In this document: piece after piece, positions 7,577-16,150 of the stretch
How positions within the stretch are numbered: position 1 is the first letter of the stretch
How the letters are laid out: each line of letters begins with the position of its first letter
From: DASXTW01 sp046726275
GTDB taxonomy: Bacteria; Actinomycetota; UBA4738
Assembly: GCA_046726275.1 (NCBI GenBank)
Contig: JBKPAF010000035.1
Coordinates: 1 to 64,000, forward strand
Direction of reading: 5' to 3'
DNA: 64,000 nucleotides
The notes under the pieces: model-generated
Told to the model about the DNA's origin: nothing
Databases searched by the model: none
The model's input: only the letters and a program-made list of their open reading frames with translations
Translations under genes and position numbers: made by a program

Positions 7577-8233
7577 TCAGGGCTTCACGGTCTCGCGAAG
7601 ATCAGCCAGCCGCGCTTTCCAGAACGCCCTCATCTCGACGACCGCGTCGGCGTCGGGCAGCTTCTCGTGCTGGACGGTGACCGTGGTCTTGTTTCGGTCC
7701 TTCGGATCGAAGTAGGCGACCACCCGAGAATCTCCGCCGCGGAAGTCGAAGCGGATGTCCCTGTCCTTCCGACTGGTTCGGACCTCGAGCAGCCCTCGCT
7801 CGAGCCACCCGTTTCGCCGCGGCGCCTGGGCAAAGGCCCTATACAGCTTTCCGACGCCGATGGGGAACGTCTTCGACACCGAGACCTGGAAGAAGCCCGT
7901 CAGGGTCTGGTGCTTGGCACGAATGCCCCGGGAGCGCTCGTAGCCCACCGTGATCGCCTGAGCCCACCACCCGGGCACGGCGTACTCCTCCATGAGGTGA
8001 CTGGCGATATCTCCGTGCTTGCGATCCTTCGCACCCCAGGCATCGAGGATGCGAAACCACTCCCTCCAGCCCTTTCCAGTCTTCTCTTTGAGGTTGGCGT
8101 TGGTCTGGGGGAGGTCCTTGGCGCGGAATTCCTCGGGTGTCGCGACGACGTGGCGACGAGCAGCCGTGTAACGCTCACCGGTCTTGGCCATACGGGAACG
8201 GATGGCTCGCTTCTGGGCCTTGTTCTCGGTCAT
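7577..8233 (-). CDS. DUF4287 / AHSA1-like (SRPBCC) protein
   Basis: A 218-residue soluble protein. The N-terminus (KRAIRSRMAKTGERYTAAR) is a basic helix shared by many actinobacterial proteins of this kind. The central part (about 50-95, GWREWFRILDAWGAKDRKH then VPGWWAQAITVGYERSRG) matches DUF4287-like sequence. The last 110 residues look like an AHSA1/START-type beta-rich ligand fold (SVSKTFPIGVGKLYRAF, VVAYFDPKDRNKTTVTVQH). The ligand is unknown. The ATG has an excellent AAGGAGG site. It is convergent with the PBP4-like gene, with only 14 bases between stops. Confidence 0.7.
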   Translation of the reverse strand: MTENKAQKRAIRSRMAKTGERYTAARRHVVATPEEFRAKDLPQTNANLKEKTGKGWREWFRILDAWGAKDRKHGDIASHLMEEYAVPGWWAQAITVGYERSRGIRAKHQTLTGFFQVSVSKTFPIGVGKLYRAFAQAPRRNGWLERGLLEVRTSRKDRDIRFDFRGGDSRVVAYFDPKDRNKTTVTVQHEKLPDADAVVEMRAFWKARLADLRETVKP

Positions 8234-8462
8234 CGGTACCCTCCTTCGGGCCGCGGACCGCGGGACTCACGCTCCCTCGGCCACCGACCCAAGGGTCCAG
8301 GCTGACCGGAACATCCCCGAGGCGGAGCCCCTTTGCCCCATCGGGCCGGTGGCGTGAGCACCGGGTGTGGGGTTCGGCGTGGGAATCGCCGTACCAGCAA
8401 CTATACATCGCAGGTCCGGAACGATGCCCATCCTGAAGGTTCGCGACCGGAGCTCGACGACG

Positions 8463-9257
8463 TCATCGCGTGGGGGCCGTGCCGCAGGTGAGGTTCGCTC
8501 CGGTGGCGGTCATGGCGCTGGCCCCATCCGAGGCCATGAACGCCGCCACGTTGGCCACCTCGGCCAGGGACGTCAGCCGGTTCAGCATCGTCTTGCCCTG
8601 GAGCCAGGCGATGAGCTCGTCTCGGCTCAGGCCTTCTCGACCGGGGCCATAGTCTGGAAAGACGTCGAGGTCCTGCGAGATGGCCTCCGGTATACCCGTC
8701 GTCTGCAGCCACACCACGCGGATACCGAGGGGACCGAGCTCGCACGCCCACTGCCGACAGAGACTCTCGATGGCATCGAAGGCGACCGCGGTTCCTCCGA
8801 CGTTGGGAATCGCCATGCGCGCGGTCGTCGCGGTGATGGCCAGGAGCACGCCCGATCCCTGCTCCACCATGTGCCGGGCGGCGGCTCGTGCGGTCAGGAA
8901 CTGGGCCCTCATGGCCGTCGTGATCGGCCGGGCGAAGTCCTCGAACGGCATCTTCAGGAGCGGCAGGCCGTGAACGTCCCCATGACCGATCGGGTTGAAC
9001 GAAACATCGATGCCCCCCGATTTCGCGACCACCTCGTCCGCGTGCTTGTCGACGGCCTCCTCGTCCAGGGCGTCTACCGCCGCTGTTTCGGCGGCTCCTC
9101 CCGCGGCAGCGATCTCTTCGGCCACCTCGTCCAGCGCAGCGAGGGTGCGACCGGCGAGGAACACCTTCGCCCCCTCGCGGGCGAACGCTCGGGCCACTGC
9201 GGAACCCACCCTTCCAGCGCCTCCGTAGATCACCGCGTTTTTGTTCTCGAGAAGCAC
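8463..9257 (-). CDS. Short-chain dehydrogenase/reductase family protein, catalytic Tyr/Lys lost
   Basis: The 264-residue protein has a Rossmann fold: the nucleotide turn VIYGGAGRVGSAVARAFAREG, the residue pattern AGRT after strand 2, and a C-terminal MASDGASAMTATGANLTCG typical of SDRs. The usual catalytic YxxxK is replaced by FDAIE (in TAVAFDAIESL), and the preceding Ser position reads ITATTARM. So classical SDR chemistry is doubtful, although the fold and cofactor site look intact. The GTG at 9257 was preferred to the upstream ATG 9404 because GAGGAGGG precedes it, the SDR fold starts there, and it avoids overlap with the divergent cyclase gene. Confidence 0.75.
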   Translation of the reverse strand: MLLENKNAVIYGGAGRVGSAVARAFAREGAKVFLAGRTLAALDEVAEEIAAAGGAAETAAVDALDEEAVDKHADEVVAKSGGIDVSFNPIGHGDVHGLPLLKMPFEDFARPITTAMRAQFLTARAAARHMVEQGSGVLLAITATTARMAIPNVGGTAVAFDAIESLCRQWACELGPLGIRVVWLQTTGIPEAISQDLDVFPDYGPGREGLSRDELIAWLQGKTMLNRLTSLAEVANVAAFMASDGASAMTATGANLTCGTAPTR

Positions 9258-9328
9258 CTCTCCCTCCTCTCGGTCACGTTTGCTCTGACCGGCCATGGTA
9301 GACACACGGGGGCGACGCCAGGACGCGC

Positions 9329-9334
9329 TACATT
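9329..9334 (+). promoter_or_regulatory. -10 box TACATT of the cyclase/NB-ARC gene
   Basis: TACATT lies 11 bases before the ATG at 9346, and no ribosome binding site intervenes. This suggests a very short or absent 5' leader. It sits in the 88-base divergent gap with the SDR gene. Confidence 0.4.
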
Positions 9335-9345
9335 GCAGAGCACCT

Positions 9346-11976
9346 ATGGCTGAGCTGCCGTCCGGGACAGTCACCTTCCTCTTTACCGATATCGAGGGCT
9401 CCACCCGTCTTCTCCAGGAGCTCGGCGATCGGTACGCCGTCGTTCGGGATCAGCATGCGGCGATCGTTCGCGCAGCCATCGCGCAGTGCGACGGGGTCGA
9501 GGTGAGCACTCAGGGAGACTCGTTCTTCGTAGCCTTCCAGAGCCCAGTGGAGGCCGTCTCCGCCGCCGTGAGCGCTCAGCGGGGCCTGGCCGACCACGAC
9601 TGGTCCCCGAAGGAGCGGCTGCGGGTCCGAATGGGCCTCCATACGGGGGAGGGAGTCCTGAGCGGCGACGACTATGTCGGCATCGACGTGAATCGGGCCG
9701 CGCGAATCTCCGACGCGGCCCACGGCGGGCAGGTCATCCTCTCCGACGCCACACGAGGGCTGGTGGCGCGTCACCTTCCCGAGGGGGTGTCCCTTCGGGA
9801 CCTCGGAGAACACCGGTTGAAGGACATCCTTCAGCCCGAGCACCTCTACGACCTCGTGATCGAGGGGCTCCGGGACGACTTCCCGCCCCCCCGGACCCTG
9901 GACGCGAGGCCGAACAACCTCCCACCGCAGCTGACCTCCTTCGTTGGGCGGGAGGAGGAGATCGCGGAGGTCAAGGGGCTGCTCGGGACGACCCGTCTCC
10001 TGACACTCACCGGAGCAGGGGGAACGGGGAAGACTCGCCTCGCGCTCCAAGTCGCCGGAGATACCCTCACGGAATACAGGGAGGGGGCGTTCTTCGTGGA
10101 TCTGTCGTCGGTGACCGACCCGGCCCTGGTGGCCTCCGCAGTCGCCCAGGCCCTGCGGGTTCCGGAAATGGCCGGACACTCGATCCTCGAGGCCTTGCAG
10201 AGCCACCTCCGTGACAAGGAGCTCCTTCTGGTCCTCGACAACTTCGAACAGGTGGCCGAGGCCGCCCCGATGATCGAGAGCCTCCTGACAGCAGCCCCCG
10301 AGCTGAAGGCGGTGGTCACCTCCCGCGTCGTCCTTTCCCTCCGCGGCGAACAGGAGTACATGGTGCCGCCGCTGGAACCGGCCGATCCCGCGCGCCTCCC
10401 TGATCTCCCCACGTTTCGGCAGATCGAAGCGGTCCTGCTGTTCACCCAGCGCGCCCTGGCCGCGAACCCCCGGTTCGAGGTGACCGAAGCCAACGCGCCG
10501 GCCGTGGCCGAGATCACCTCCCGACTTGATGGCTTGCCACTGGCCATCGAGCTCGCGGCGACCCGTACGAAGGTCCTGACGCCCGAGCAGATGGTGCCCC
10601 GGCTGGAGAGTCGCCTCTCCATCCTTACGTCCGGCGTCCGTACGCTGCCCCAGCGCCAACGAACCCTGCGGGGGGCCATCGCGTGGAGCTACGACCTCCT
10701 TGACGAAGCAGAGCAGCGTCTCTTCTCCCGGCTGTCGGTCTTCGCCGGGGGCTGGACGCTCGAGTCTGCAGAGGCGGTGTGCGACCCGGGAGAACTCGGT
10801 CTGGACTCTCTGGACGGGCTCACGTCTCTCGTGGACAAGTCGCTGATCCGTGGGGACGAGTCGGAGAGGGGCCTCCTGCGGTTCACCATGCTCGAGACCA
10901 TTCGTGAGTTCGGCTTGGAGCAACTTGCGGCTGGAGGCGACCTCGACGTCGTGCTCCGCCGCCATGCCGACCATTACCTCGGCCTGGCCCTCGAGGCGGA
11001 ACCCCACCTCACGGGTGAGGAGCAGGGCGAATGGCTGGACCGGTGTGACCAGGAACACGCGAACATCCGAGCGGGCCTTCGGTGGGCCATCGAGGAGGGT
11101 GAGGCCGACCGGGCCCAGGACGCCGCCGGTGCCCTGTGGAGGTTCTGGCAGCAGCGCGGACACCTGGCTGAGGCCAAGGCCTGGTTCGATGAGATCCTGG
11201 CCATGCCATCTGGACAGGGGAACACCAGGGCGCGGGCCAGGGCCCTCATCGGAGCGGGAGGGGTTGCCTGGTGGCAACAGGACCGCGAGGCCGCGGGCCA
11301 TTTCTACGAGAAAGCCGTGGTCGTCGAACGGGCCATCGGAGAGCCGCTCCACATCGCGGAGGCCCTCTACAACTTGTCGTTCGTGGTCGCAGGCGAGGAC
11401 TTCGAGGCTGCCATGCGCCTGCTCGACGAGAGTCTCTCCCTGTTCCGCGAGGCCGGGGACGAGCGTGGCGTCGCCCAGGTCCTGACGATGCTCGTCATGC
11501 GGGACGCGGAGGCCGGACGGTGGGAACAGGTGGTGGAGAGCCTCGAGGAGATCACGGGCATCTGGCACCGGGTGGGGGACCGCCTCCACCTCTCCTTCGA
11601 CCTGGTGTGGCTGGCATTCGCCTACGGCCGTGTCGGTCGGAGGGCAGAGGCCTGGTCCACGGCCCTCGAAGCCTTGGAGCTGTTCCAGGAAGCGGACAAC
11701 GCCACAGGAGTCGGCATCGCCTTCACGGATCTGGCGTTTCTGGCCACCTGGGAGGGGCGTCACGAGGACGCGGTGAGGCTTGCCGCGGCCTCTGAGTCGC
11801 TTCGCGAACGGGTCGGGGGGCCGCCAGGAGGCATCGGCGGGATCCTGGTGGGGGACCCGGCGGCCGAAGCCCGGGCTCAACTTCCCGAGGAGATCGGCCA
11901 GAGGGCCTGGGAGGAGGGCCGCGGCATGAGCGTGGAAGAAGCCGCGGCGCTCGCCCGGCGTGAATCCTCCCGCTGA
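9346..11976 (+). CDS. Adenylate/guanylate cyclase-type regulator with NB-ARC ATPase and TPR-like repeats
   Basis: The 876-residue protein has a class III cyclase domain (about 5-170; TVTFLFTDIEGSTRLL, then STQGDSFFVAF and RVRMGLHTGEG), a linker with the SFVGREEEI motif, an NB-ARC/STAND ATPase (P-loop GAGGTGKT near 223-230, Walker B LLLVLDNFEQ, GLPLAIELAA), and a helical-repeat C-terminus (about 560-876) resembling TPRs. Such proteins are common in actinobacteria and are thought to be signal-sensing STAND ATPases. Whether the cyclase part is active is uncertain because the usual Lys-containing substrate motif is changed to EVSTQGD. The start MAELPSGTVTF is the normal family start. Confidence 0.85.
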   Translation: MAELPSGTVTFLFTDIEGSTRLLQELGDRYAVVRDQHAAIVRAAIAQCDGVEVSTQGDSFFVAFQSPVEAVSAAVSAQRGLADHDWSPKERLRVRMGLHTGEGVLSGDDYVGIDVNRAARISDAAHGGQVILSDATRGLVARHLPEGVSLRDLGEHRLKDILQPEHLYDLVIEGLRDDFPPPRTLDARPNNLPPQLTSFVGREEEIAEVKGLLGTTRLLTLTGAGGTGKTRLALQVAGDTLTEYREGAFFVDLSSVTDPALVASAVAQALRVPEMAGHSILEALQSHLRDKELLLVLDNFEQVAEAAPMIESLLTAAPELKAVVTSRVVLSLRGEQEYMVPPLEPADPARLPDLPTFRQIEAVLLFTQRALAANPRFEVTEANAPAVAEITSRLDGLPLAIELAATRTKVLTPEQMVPRLESRLSILTSGVRTLPQRQRTLRGAIAWSYDLLDEAEQRLFSRLSVFAGGWTLESAEAVCDPGELGLDSLDGLTSLVDKSLIRGDESERGLLRFTMLETIREFGLEQLAAGGDLDVVLRRHADHYLGLALEAEPHLTGEEQGEWLDRCDQEHANIRAGLRWAIEEGEADRAQDAAGALWRFWQQRGHLAEAKAWFDEILAMPSGQGNTRARARALIGAGGVAWWQQDREAAGHFYEKAVVVERAIGEPLHIAEALYNLSFVVAGEDFEAAMRLLDESLSLFREAGDERGVAQVLTMLVMRDAEAGRWEQVVESLEEITGIWHRVGDRLHLSFDLVWLAFAYGRVGRRAEAWSTALEALELFQEADNATGVGIAFTDLAFLATWEGRHEDAVRLAAASESLRERVGGPPGGIGGILVGDPAAEARAQLPEEIGQRAWEEGRGMSVEEAAALARRESSR

Positions 11977-11995
11977 GGGTTCTCCTCCCCAGTCC

Positions 11996-12001
11996 TACGA
12001 T
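11996..12001 (+). promoter_or_regulatory. -10 box TACGAT giving a leaderless start
   Basis: TACGAT ends exactly 7 bases before the ATG at 12009. This is the spacing expected when transcription begins at the start codon. No Shine-Dalgarno is present. Confidence 0.5.
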
Positions 12002-12008
12002 GGGGTCC

Positions 12009-12299
12009 ATGTCGGAGGAGTCGATCGTCCTGAGGGTCGGGGAGGAGCGGGCGGTCGGGTTGGCTCCGCACGGTGGACCCGCCGACTGGACCAGCACGGT
12101 CGAAGGGATGGCCTCGGCCGTAGACGTTCGCAAGATGTGGACGTCGCGCCCGTACCAGGAAGACGAGGAGGATCCGTCAGAGATCCCGCCTCGCCGCCTG
12201 GTGTTCATGATCAGAGCCGTGGCTCCCGGGGAGGCGACGGTGGTTTTCCGCGCTGGCGCAGGAGACGAGCACAGAGTGAACGTGCGTGTCGACCCATGA
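12009..12299 (+). CDS. Small beta-rich protein of unknown function, possibly chagasin/Ig-like
   Basis: A 96-residue acidic protein without a signal peptide. The beginning IVLRVGEERAVGLAPHG and the end FMIRAVAPGEATVVFRAGAG, followed by HRVNVRVDP, form a short beta-sandwich pattern. The middle carries a DEEDPSEIPP loop. The layout (conserved strand, Trp-containing loop, PGEATVVF turn) is reminiscent of I42 chagasin-like protease inhibitors or bacterial Ig-like domains, but the match is weak and I do not assign a function. ATG 12009 was chosen over ATG 12000 because of the 7-base distance from the -10 box. Confidence 0.5.
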   Translation: MSEESIVLRVGEERAVGLAPHGGPADWTSTVEGMASAVDVRKMWTSRPYQEDEEDPSEIPPRRLVFMIRAVAPGEATVVFRAGAGDEHRVNVRVDP

Positions 12300-12327
12300 G
12301 CAGACCATTTGGCCTGCTCAACTCCGG

Positions 12328-12333
12328 CATAAT
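12328..12333 (+). promoter_or_regulatory. -10 box CATAAT of the DUF1416 gene
   Basis: CATAAT lies 30 bases upstream of the ATG at 12364. A purine-rich GGGAAGGGGGAG ribosome binding site follows, so this gene has a normal leader. The -35 region is not clear. Confidence 0.4.
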
Positions 12334-12363
12334 GCGCCCGGGGAACCAAGGGAAGGGGGAGAC

Positions 12364-12606
12364 ATGCCTTCGATCACCGGAACCGTTCGCACGGCCAACG
12401 GGCCGGCGGACGGCGCGTACGTCCAGCTCACCAACCTGGACGGGGACTTCCAGGGCGAAGTACGGACCGACGCCGAGGGGAAGTTCGTCCTCCACCCCGT
12501 TGCCGGGCGGTGGCGCCTGGTGTCATGGTGGCCGGGTCACGGCCGGACCGAGCAGGAGGTCGAGGTTGGGAACGACGACATCAACGTCGACCTGACGCTG
12601 TCCTGA
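12364..12606 (+). CDS. DUF1416 (SseC-like) protein
   Basis: An 80-residue protein with a small transthyretin-like beta fold: SITGTVRTANGPADGAYVQL, then VRTDAEGKFVLHPVAGRW and a closing strand INVDLTLS. This matches DUF1416, known as SseC in mycobacteria, where it is usually encoded beside the sulfurtransferase SseA. Here the sseA gene is about 38 kb away (50607). The exact role is unknown, and a link to sulfur transfer is inferred only from the usual gene pairing. The ATG has a strong ribosome binding site. Confidence 0.75.
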   Translation: MPSITGTVRTANGPADGAYVQLTNLDGDFQGEVRTDAEGKFVLHPVAGRWRLVSWWPGHGRTEQEVEVGNDDINVDLTLS

Positions 12607-12637
12607 CGCCAGTTAGGGGGCAATCAGGCACGCCGTC

Positions 12638-12667
12638 TTGACATATCGAGAGCACGAACGGGAGAAT
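12638..12667 (+). promoter_or_regulatory. Promoter of the subtilase gene
   Basis: A perfect -35 TTGACA (12638-12643) is followed by an 18-base spacer and GAGAAT (12662-12667). This predicts transcription from about 12674 and a leader of about 68 bases. Confidence 0.5.
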
Positions 12668-12741
12668 TCCGGCCACGGTCCCCCCGAACCGCCTGGCGGC
12701 TCACGATGGAGGGGGCCTTGTCCCAGGGGAGGGGGAACCGA

Positions 12742-15700
12742 ATGAAAGTCCGCTCCATGCTCGCGGCGGCACTGGCCGTCCTCATGATCTCGTCGGTCTA
12801 CGGCTTTGCGGGGGCAGCCCCGCAATCGGACGCGCAATCCAAGGCCCGGATCGAGCGCGCCCTTCAGAAGAGCCGTTTCATGAAACGCGCAGAGCGTGGG
12901 CTACCGAAGAACTTCGTACCGGCGGTGGCAGCGGCCAAACGTCTCGGCCGGTACTACGTGGAGATGAAGGCTTCCAGCGTAGCCGACCGGATTCGCTCGA
13001 GTAGGATCTCGGGCACCCAGCAAACCCAGGCCAGGGCGCTTGCGCTCCAGTCTCAGGAAGCGGCGATCCGTCAGGCGCAGTCGCTGGGCGGCCGGATCAT
13101 CTTCCGCTACGGCACGCTGGTGAACGCTTTCTCGGCTAGGCTCTCCGCCACCGCGGCCAGGGCTCTGGCCCAGCGACCGGATGTCGCCTCGGTCCAGCCG
13201 GTAGGCATCGTCAAGCTGCAGAACTCGACCAGCGTCCCCTTCATCGGGGCACCGCAGGTGTGGAACACTTTCGGCGCGCGGGGACAGGGCTTGCGCTTGG
13301 CCCTGGTCGATACCGGGATCGACTACACGCACAAGGACTTCGGGGGGTCCGGCGACCCCGCCGACTTCGAGAACAACGATCCGAACTTCATCGAGCCGGG
13401 CAGCTTCCCCACGAAGAAGGTGATCGGCGGATACGACTTCGTGGGCTCGAACTACGACGTCCTGGACGACGACCCTTCCAATGACATCCCTCGCCCGGAC
13501 TTCGACCCGCTCGACCGGGACGGCCACGGGACCCACACCGGCGGCACCTGCTGCGGGAACGGAGTCGCGGGGAAGGTCGGCCCCGGAGTCGCTCCCGCCG
13601 TGAAGATCCTCGCCTACAAGGTCTGGGACGTCGGCAACTCGACCGACGACGTCCTGGTGGCCGCGTACGAGCGGGCCGTCGACCCCAACCAGGACGGCAA
13701 CGTGAAGGATCGGGCCAACGTCCTGTCCTTCTCCGGAGGCGTCAGCTACGGGACGCTGAACTCCCTCGAGGCCAAAGCCGCGCAGAGGGTGGTCGACGTA
13801 GGGACGGTGTTCGTCGCCTCCGCGGGGAACGAGGGGAACCAGCCGGTAGGAGGCTCGGCGTACATCACCGGCACACCGGCGACCGCTCGTGGCGTGATCG
13901 GTGTGGCCGCTTCCATCGACGAGTTCCTCGCCCTTCAGCTCGAGATCAACAGCTCCTCCGCACCGATCACCCTGCCGGACAACGGGATCATGGTTCACCA
14001 GGACTGGTCCGCTGACCTGCCTCCAGGAGGCTTAACTAGCGATCTGTCCGACGCGAACGAGTGGGATCCGGTCGCCGACCCCGACAACCCGAGCCCGGGG
14101 GACCGTCAGTTCTGTGACCCGATCGGCGCTGATCTGAGCGGCAGGGTCGTGCTCGTATACAAGGGAGCCACGGGTGCCGGCGACTGTGGTGGGTCCACCA
14201 AGGTGTTCAATGCACAGGAGGCGGGTGCCACCGCGGTGATCCTGGTCTCCCTGTTCGGCGGGCTTCCGTTCGGGCTCGGCTCCAGCGGCGAGACGATCAC
14301 CATCCCCGCAGTGATGATCACGCTGGCTGATGGCACGGCGATCCTCGATGTGCTGAGTCCTCCTCCGCGGCCTCCATTCAACACGGGAAGCGTGAATGCG
14401 ACTCTGCACGAGGATCCTGCGCCGATCCCCGGATTCGACGACGCGATGACCGACTTCACCTCGGAGGGTCCGGCTCGGCTGACCTCCGACCTCAAGCCCG
14501 ACGTGTCCGCGCCGGGGTTCAACATCACATCGGCAGCTGTCGGCACTGGTGACGAGGGGGCCGATCTGTCCGGGACCTCGATGGCGGCTCCGCATGTCTC
14601 GGGGGCGGCGGTCCTGCTCCGCCAGCTCCACCCGACGTGGTCGCCGGCCAAGATCAAGGCCCAGGTGATGAACCAGGCGACCCGGAACATGAAGAACAAC
14701 GACCTGTCCACGCCGGTCTCGGCCACGATCATGGGGTCGGGCCGGATCCAGGTATTCGAGTCCGCGAAGGCTCGCTCCCTGGTGGAGCCGGGCAGCCTTT
14801 CGTTCGGTCTGCGACAGCTCCCGGCGGTCCAGTCGAGCGTCAGAAGGCTCAAGGTCTCGAACTACGACAACGTGGGGCACTTCTACACGGTGACAGGAGT
14901 GGATCGATACTTCGACTTCGACCCGGCCCTCACCACGATCCAGGTCTCCCTGAACGGATCCAGCTTCGGCTCCTCGAGGAGCTTCTCCTTGGGAGCGCAC
15001 AAGAGCCGGACCGTGTGGGTCAGGCTGACGTTCGACCCCAGCGTGATCTCGCCGGCCGAGCAGGAGTTCGGCTGGTTCTATTTCCACCCCAACATGGATG
15101 GCAGCATCAGAATCAGGCAGAAGGGACCGGGGCCCGAAGACCTGCTCCAAGTGCCATGGCACGTGGCGCCGCTGTCGGCCTCAGAGGACAGCCTGTCGGA
15201 GGACTTCCTCGACCTGACGGCCGGTCCGGCGACCATGGACCTGATCTCCGCCGGCGCCGGGCAGCCACACGGTGATCTGTACCTGCTGGGGGCCACCGAC
15301 TCGGTCAACAGCACCGGCGAAGAAGACGTCGTGGCCATCGGTGCGCGCTCGTTCACCGGTGACACGATCGACGGTGTTCCGGAGGGGCTCCCGACCGGCA
15401 CCGATCCGCTGGCCGACATCACGTGGGTTCAGTTCCTGACGGCGGATGACGAGCCGACCGAGCCGATCGAGATCGGCGTGCAGGAGGCTTCGGTCCACAA
15501 CACGACGGAGACCCTCGAGATCGACGTCAAGGTGGACACGGGGGCCGACGGCGTGTTCGCGGATCCGGAGCTCCAGGCCGACTACCTCATCGTCAAGCTG
15601 ACAGGGGCCGGTGGCTTCGTGTGCGTGTTCGACCTATCCCTGCCGGATCCATTCGACGAATGCACGCACACGTACTTCGCCGACTACAGCAACTACAACG

Positions 15701-16059
15701 CCAACGTGGTCGGCCTGGTGGTGGACGCTTCGGCGATCGGGCTGTCGGACGGCACGCCTACGTTCTCCTACCAGGTGACGGCGTGCACCGGCCGGTTCTC
15801 GGGCGACGTTCCCGGGCAGTTCTGTGACACCGCCGGGGACTTCGACCCGGACACAGGAACCTACACGGCGTTCCTCAACACGACAGACCCGGCCCTGGAC
15901 ATCTCTCCCTTGGTGTGCAAGGGCTTCTGGGATGACGGGGCCTGCGACGGCGGGATCACGGTCGCCGCCGGTTCGGGCGAGGATCCCACGATCCTGGCGC
16001 TGTTCCCGAACAACGCCGCGTCGCGGGAGGCGACGCTGGTGGAGACCGACACACCGTAG
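12742..16059 (+). CDS. Secreted subtilisin-like serine protease (S8) with PA domain
   Basis: A 1105-residue exported protease. A signal peptide (1-26) and an I9-type propeptide (about 70-155) precede the peptidase domain. The catalytic triad is visible: Asp190 (ALVDTGIDYTH), His262 (DGHGTHTGG) and Ser613 (LSGTSMAAPHVSG). A protease-associated (PA) insert lies between His and Ser (about 455-545). The 450-residue C-terminal part is beta-rich, with a fibronectin-like segment and negatively charged, Cys-containing modules. The plan resembles Vpr-type S8 proteases. ATG 12742 was chosen over 12706 because it starts the signal peptide and follows AGGGGAGGGGG. No sorting or anchor motif was seen at the C-terminus. 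Confidence 0.9.
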   Translation: MKVRSMLAAALAVLMISSVYGFAGAAPQSDAQSKARIERALQKSRFMKRAERGLPKNFVPAVAAAKRLGRYYVEMKASSVADRIRSSRISGTQQTQARALALQSQEAAIRQAQSLGGRIIFRYGTLVNAFSARLSATAARALAQRPDVASVQPVGIVKLQNSTSVPFIGAPQVWNTFGARGQGLRLALVDTGIDYTHKDFGGSGDPADFENNDPNFIEPGSFPTKKVIGGYDFVGSNYDVLDDDPSNDIPRPDFDPLDRDGHGTHTGGTCCGNGVAGKVGPGVAPAVKILAYKVWDVGNSTDDVLVAAYERAVDPNQDGNVKDRANVLSFSGGVSYGTLNSLEAKAAQRVVDVGTVFVASAGNEGNQPVGGSAYITGTPATARGVIGVAASIDEFLALQLEINSSSAPITLPDNGIMVHQDWSADLPPGGLTSDLSDANEWDPVADPDNPSPGDRQFCDPIGADLSGRVVLVYKGATGAGDCGGSTKVFNAQEAGATAVILVSLFGGLPFGLGSSGETITIPAVMITLADGTAILDVLSPPPRPPFNTGSVNATLHEDPAPIPGFDDAMTDFTSEGPARLTSDLKPDVSAPGFNITSAAVGTGDEGADLSGTSMAAPHVSGAAVLLRQLHPTWSPAKIKAQVMNQATRNMKNNDLSTPVSATIMGSGRIQVFESAKARSLVEPGSLSFGLRQLPAVQSSVRRLKVSNYDNVGHFYTVTGVDRYFDFDPALTTIQVSLNGSSFGSSRSFSLGAHKSRTVWVRLTFDPSVISPAEQEFGWFYFHPNMDGSIRIRQKGPGPEDLLQVPWHVAPLSASEDSLSEDFLDLTAGPATMDLISAGAGQPHGDLYLLGATDSVNSTGEEDVVAIGARSFTGDTIDGVPEGLPTGTDPLADITWVQFLTADDEPTEPIEIGVQEASVHNTTETLEIDVKVDTGADGVFADPELQADYLIVKLTGAGGFVCVFDLSLPDPFDECTHTYFADYSNYNANVVGLVVDASAIGLSDGTPTFSYQVTACTGRFSGDVPGQFCDTAGDFDPDTGTYTAFLNTTDPALDISPLVCKGFWDDGACDGGITVAAGSGEDPTILALFPNNAASREATLVETDTP

Positions 16060-16084
16060 GCGTCGGCTGAAGCGGCATCATCGA

Positions 16085-16112
16085 GAGGGGGCGGCCATTC
16101 GGCCGCCCCCTC
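16085..16112. terminator. Bidirectional hairpin terminator
   Basis: A perfect 12-bp stem (GAGGGGGCGGCC / GGCCGCCCCCTC) with loop ATTC lies between the convergent subtilase and histidine kinase genes. It has no strong T run, but the position and stem strength suit a two-way terminator. Confidence 0.75.
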
Positions 16113-16150
16113 GCTCATTGCGCTGTCGACGGCGACCGGGTAGTTCGGCA

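Noticed and set aside
8402..8407. TATACA as a promoter for a gene in 8234-8462
   Set aside because: No convincing gene follows on either strand. It may serve the 7577-8233 gene from the other strand, but the distance is long and no -35 is clear.
9328..11880. A minus-strand open frame of 850 codons
   Set aside because: It is the antisense of the cyclase/NB-ARC gene, which has obvious motifs.
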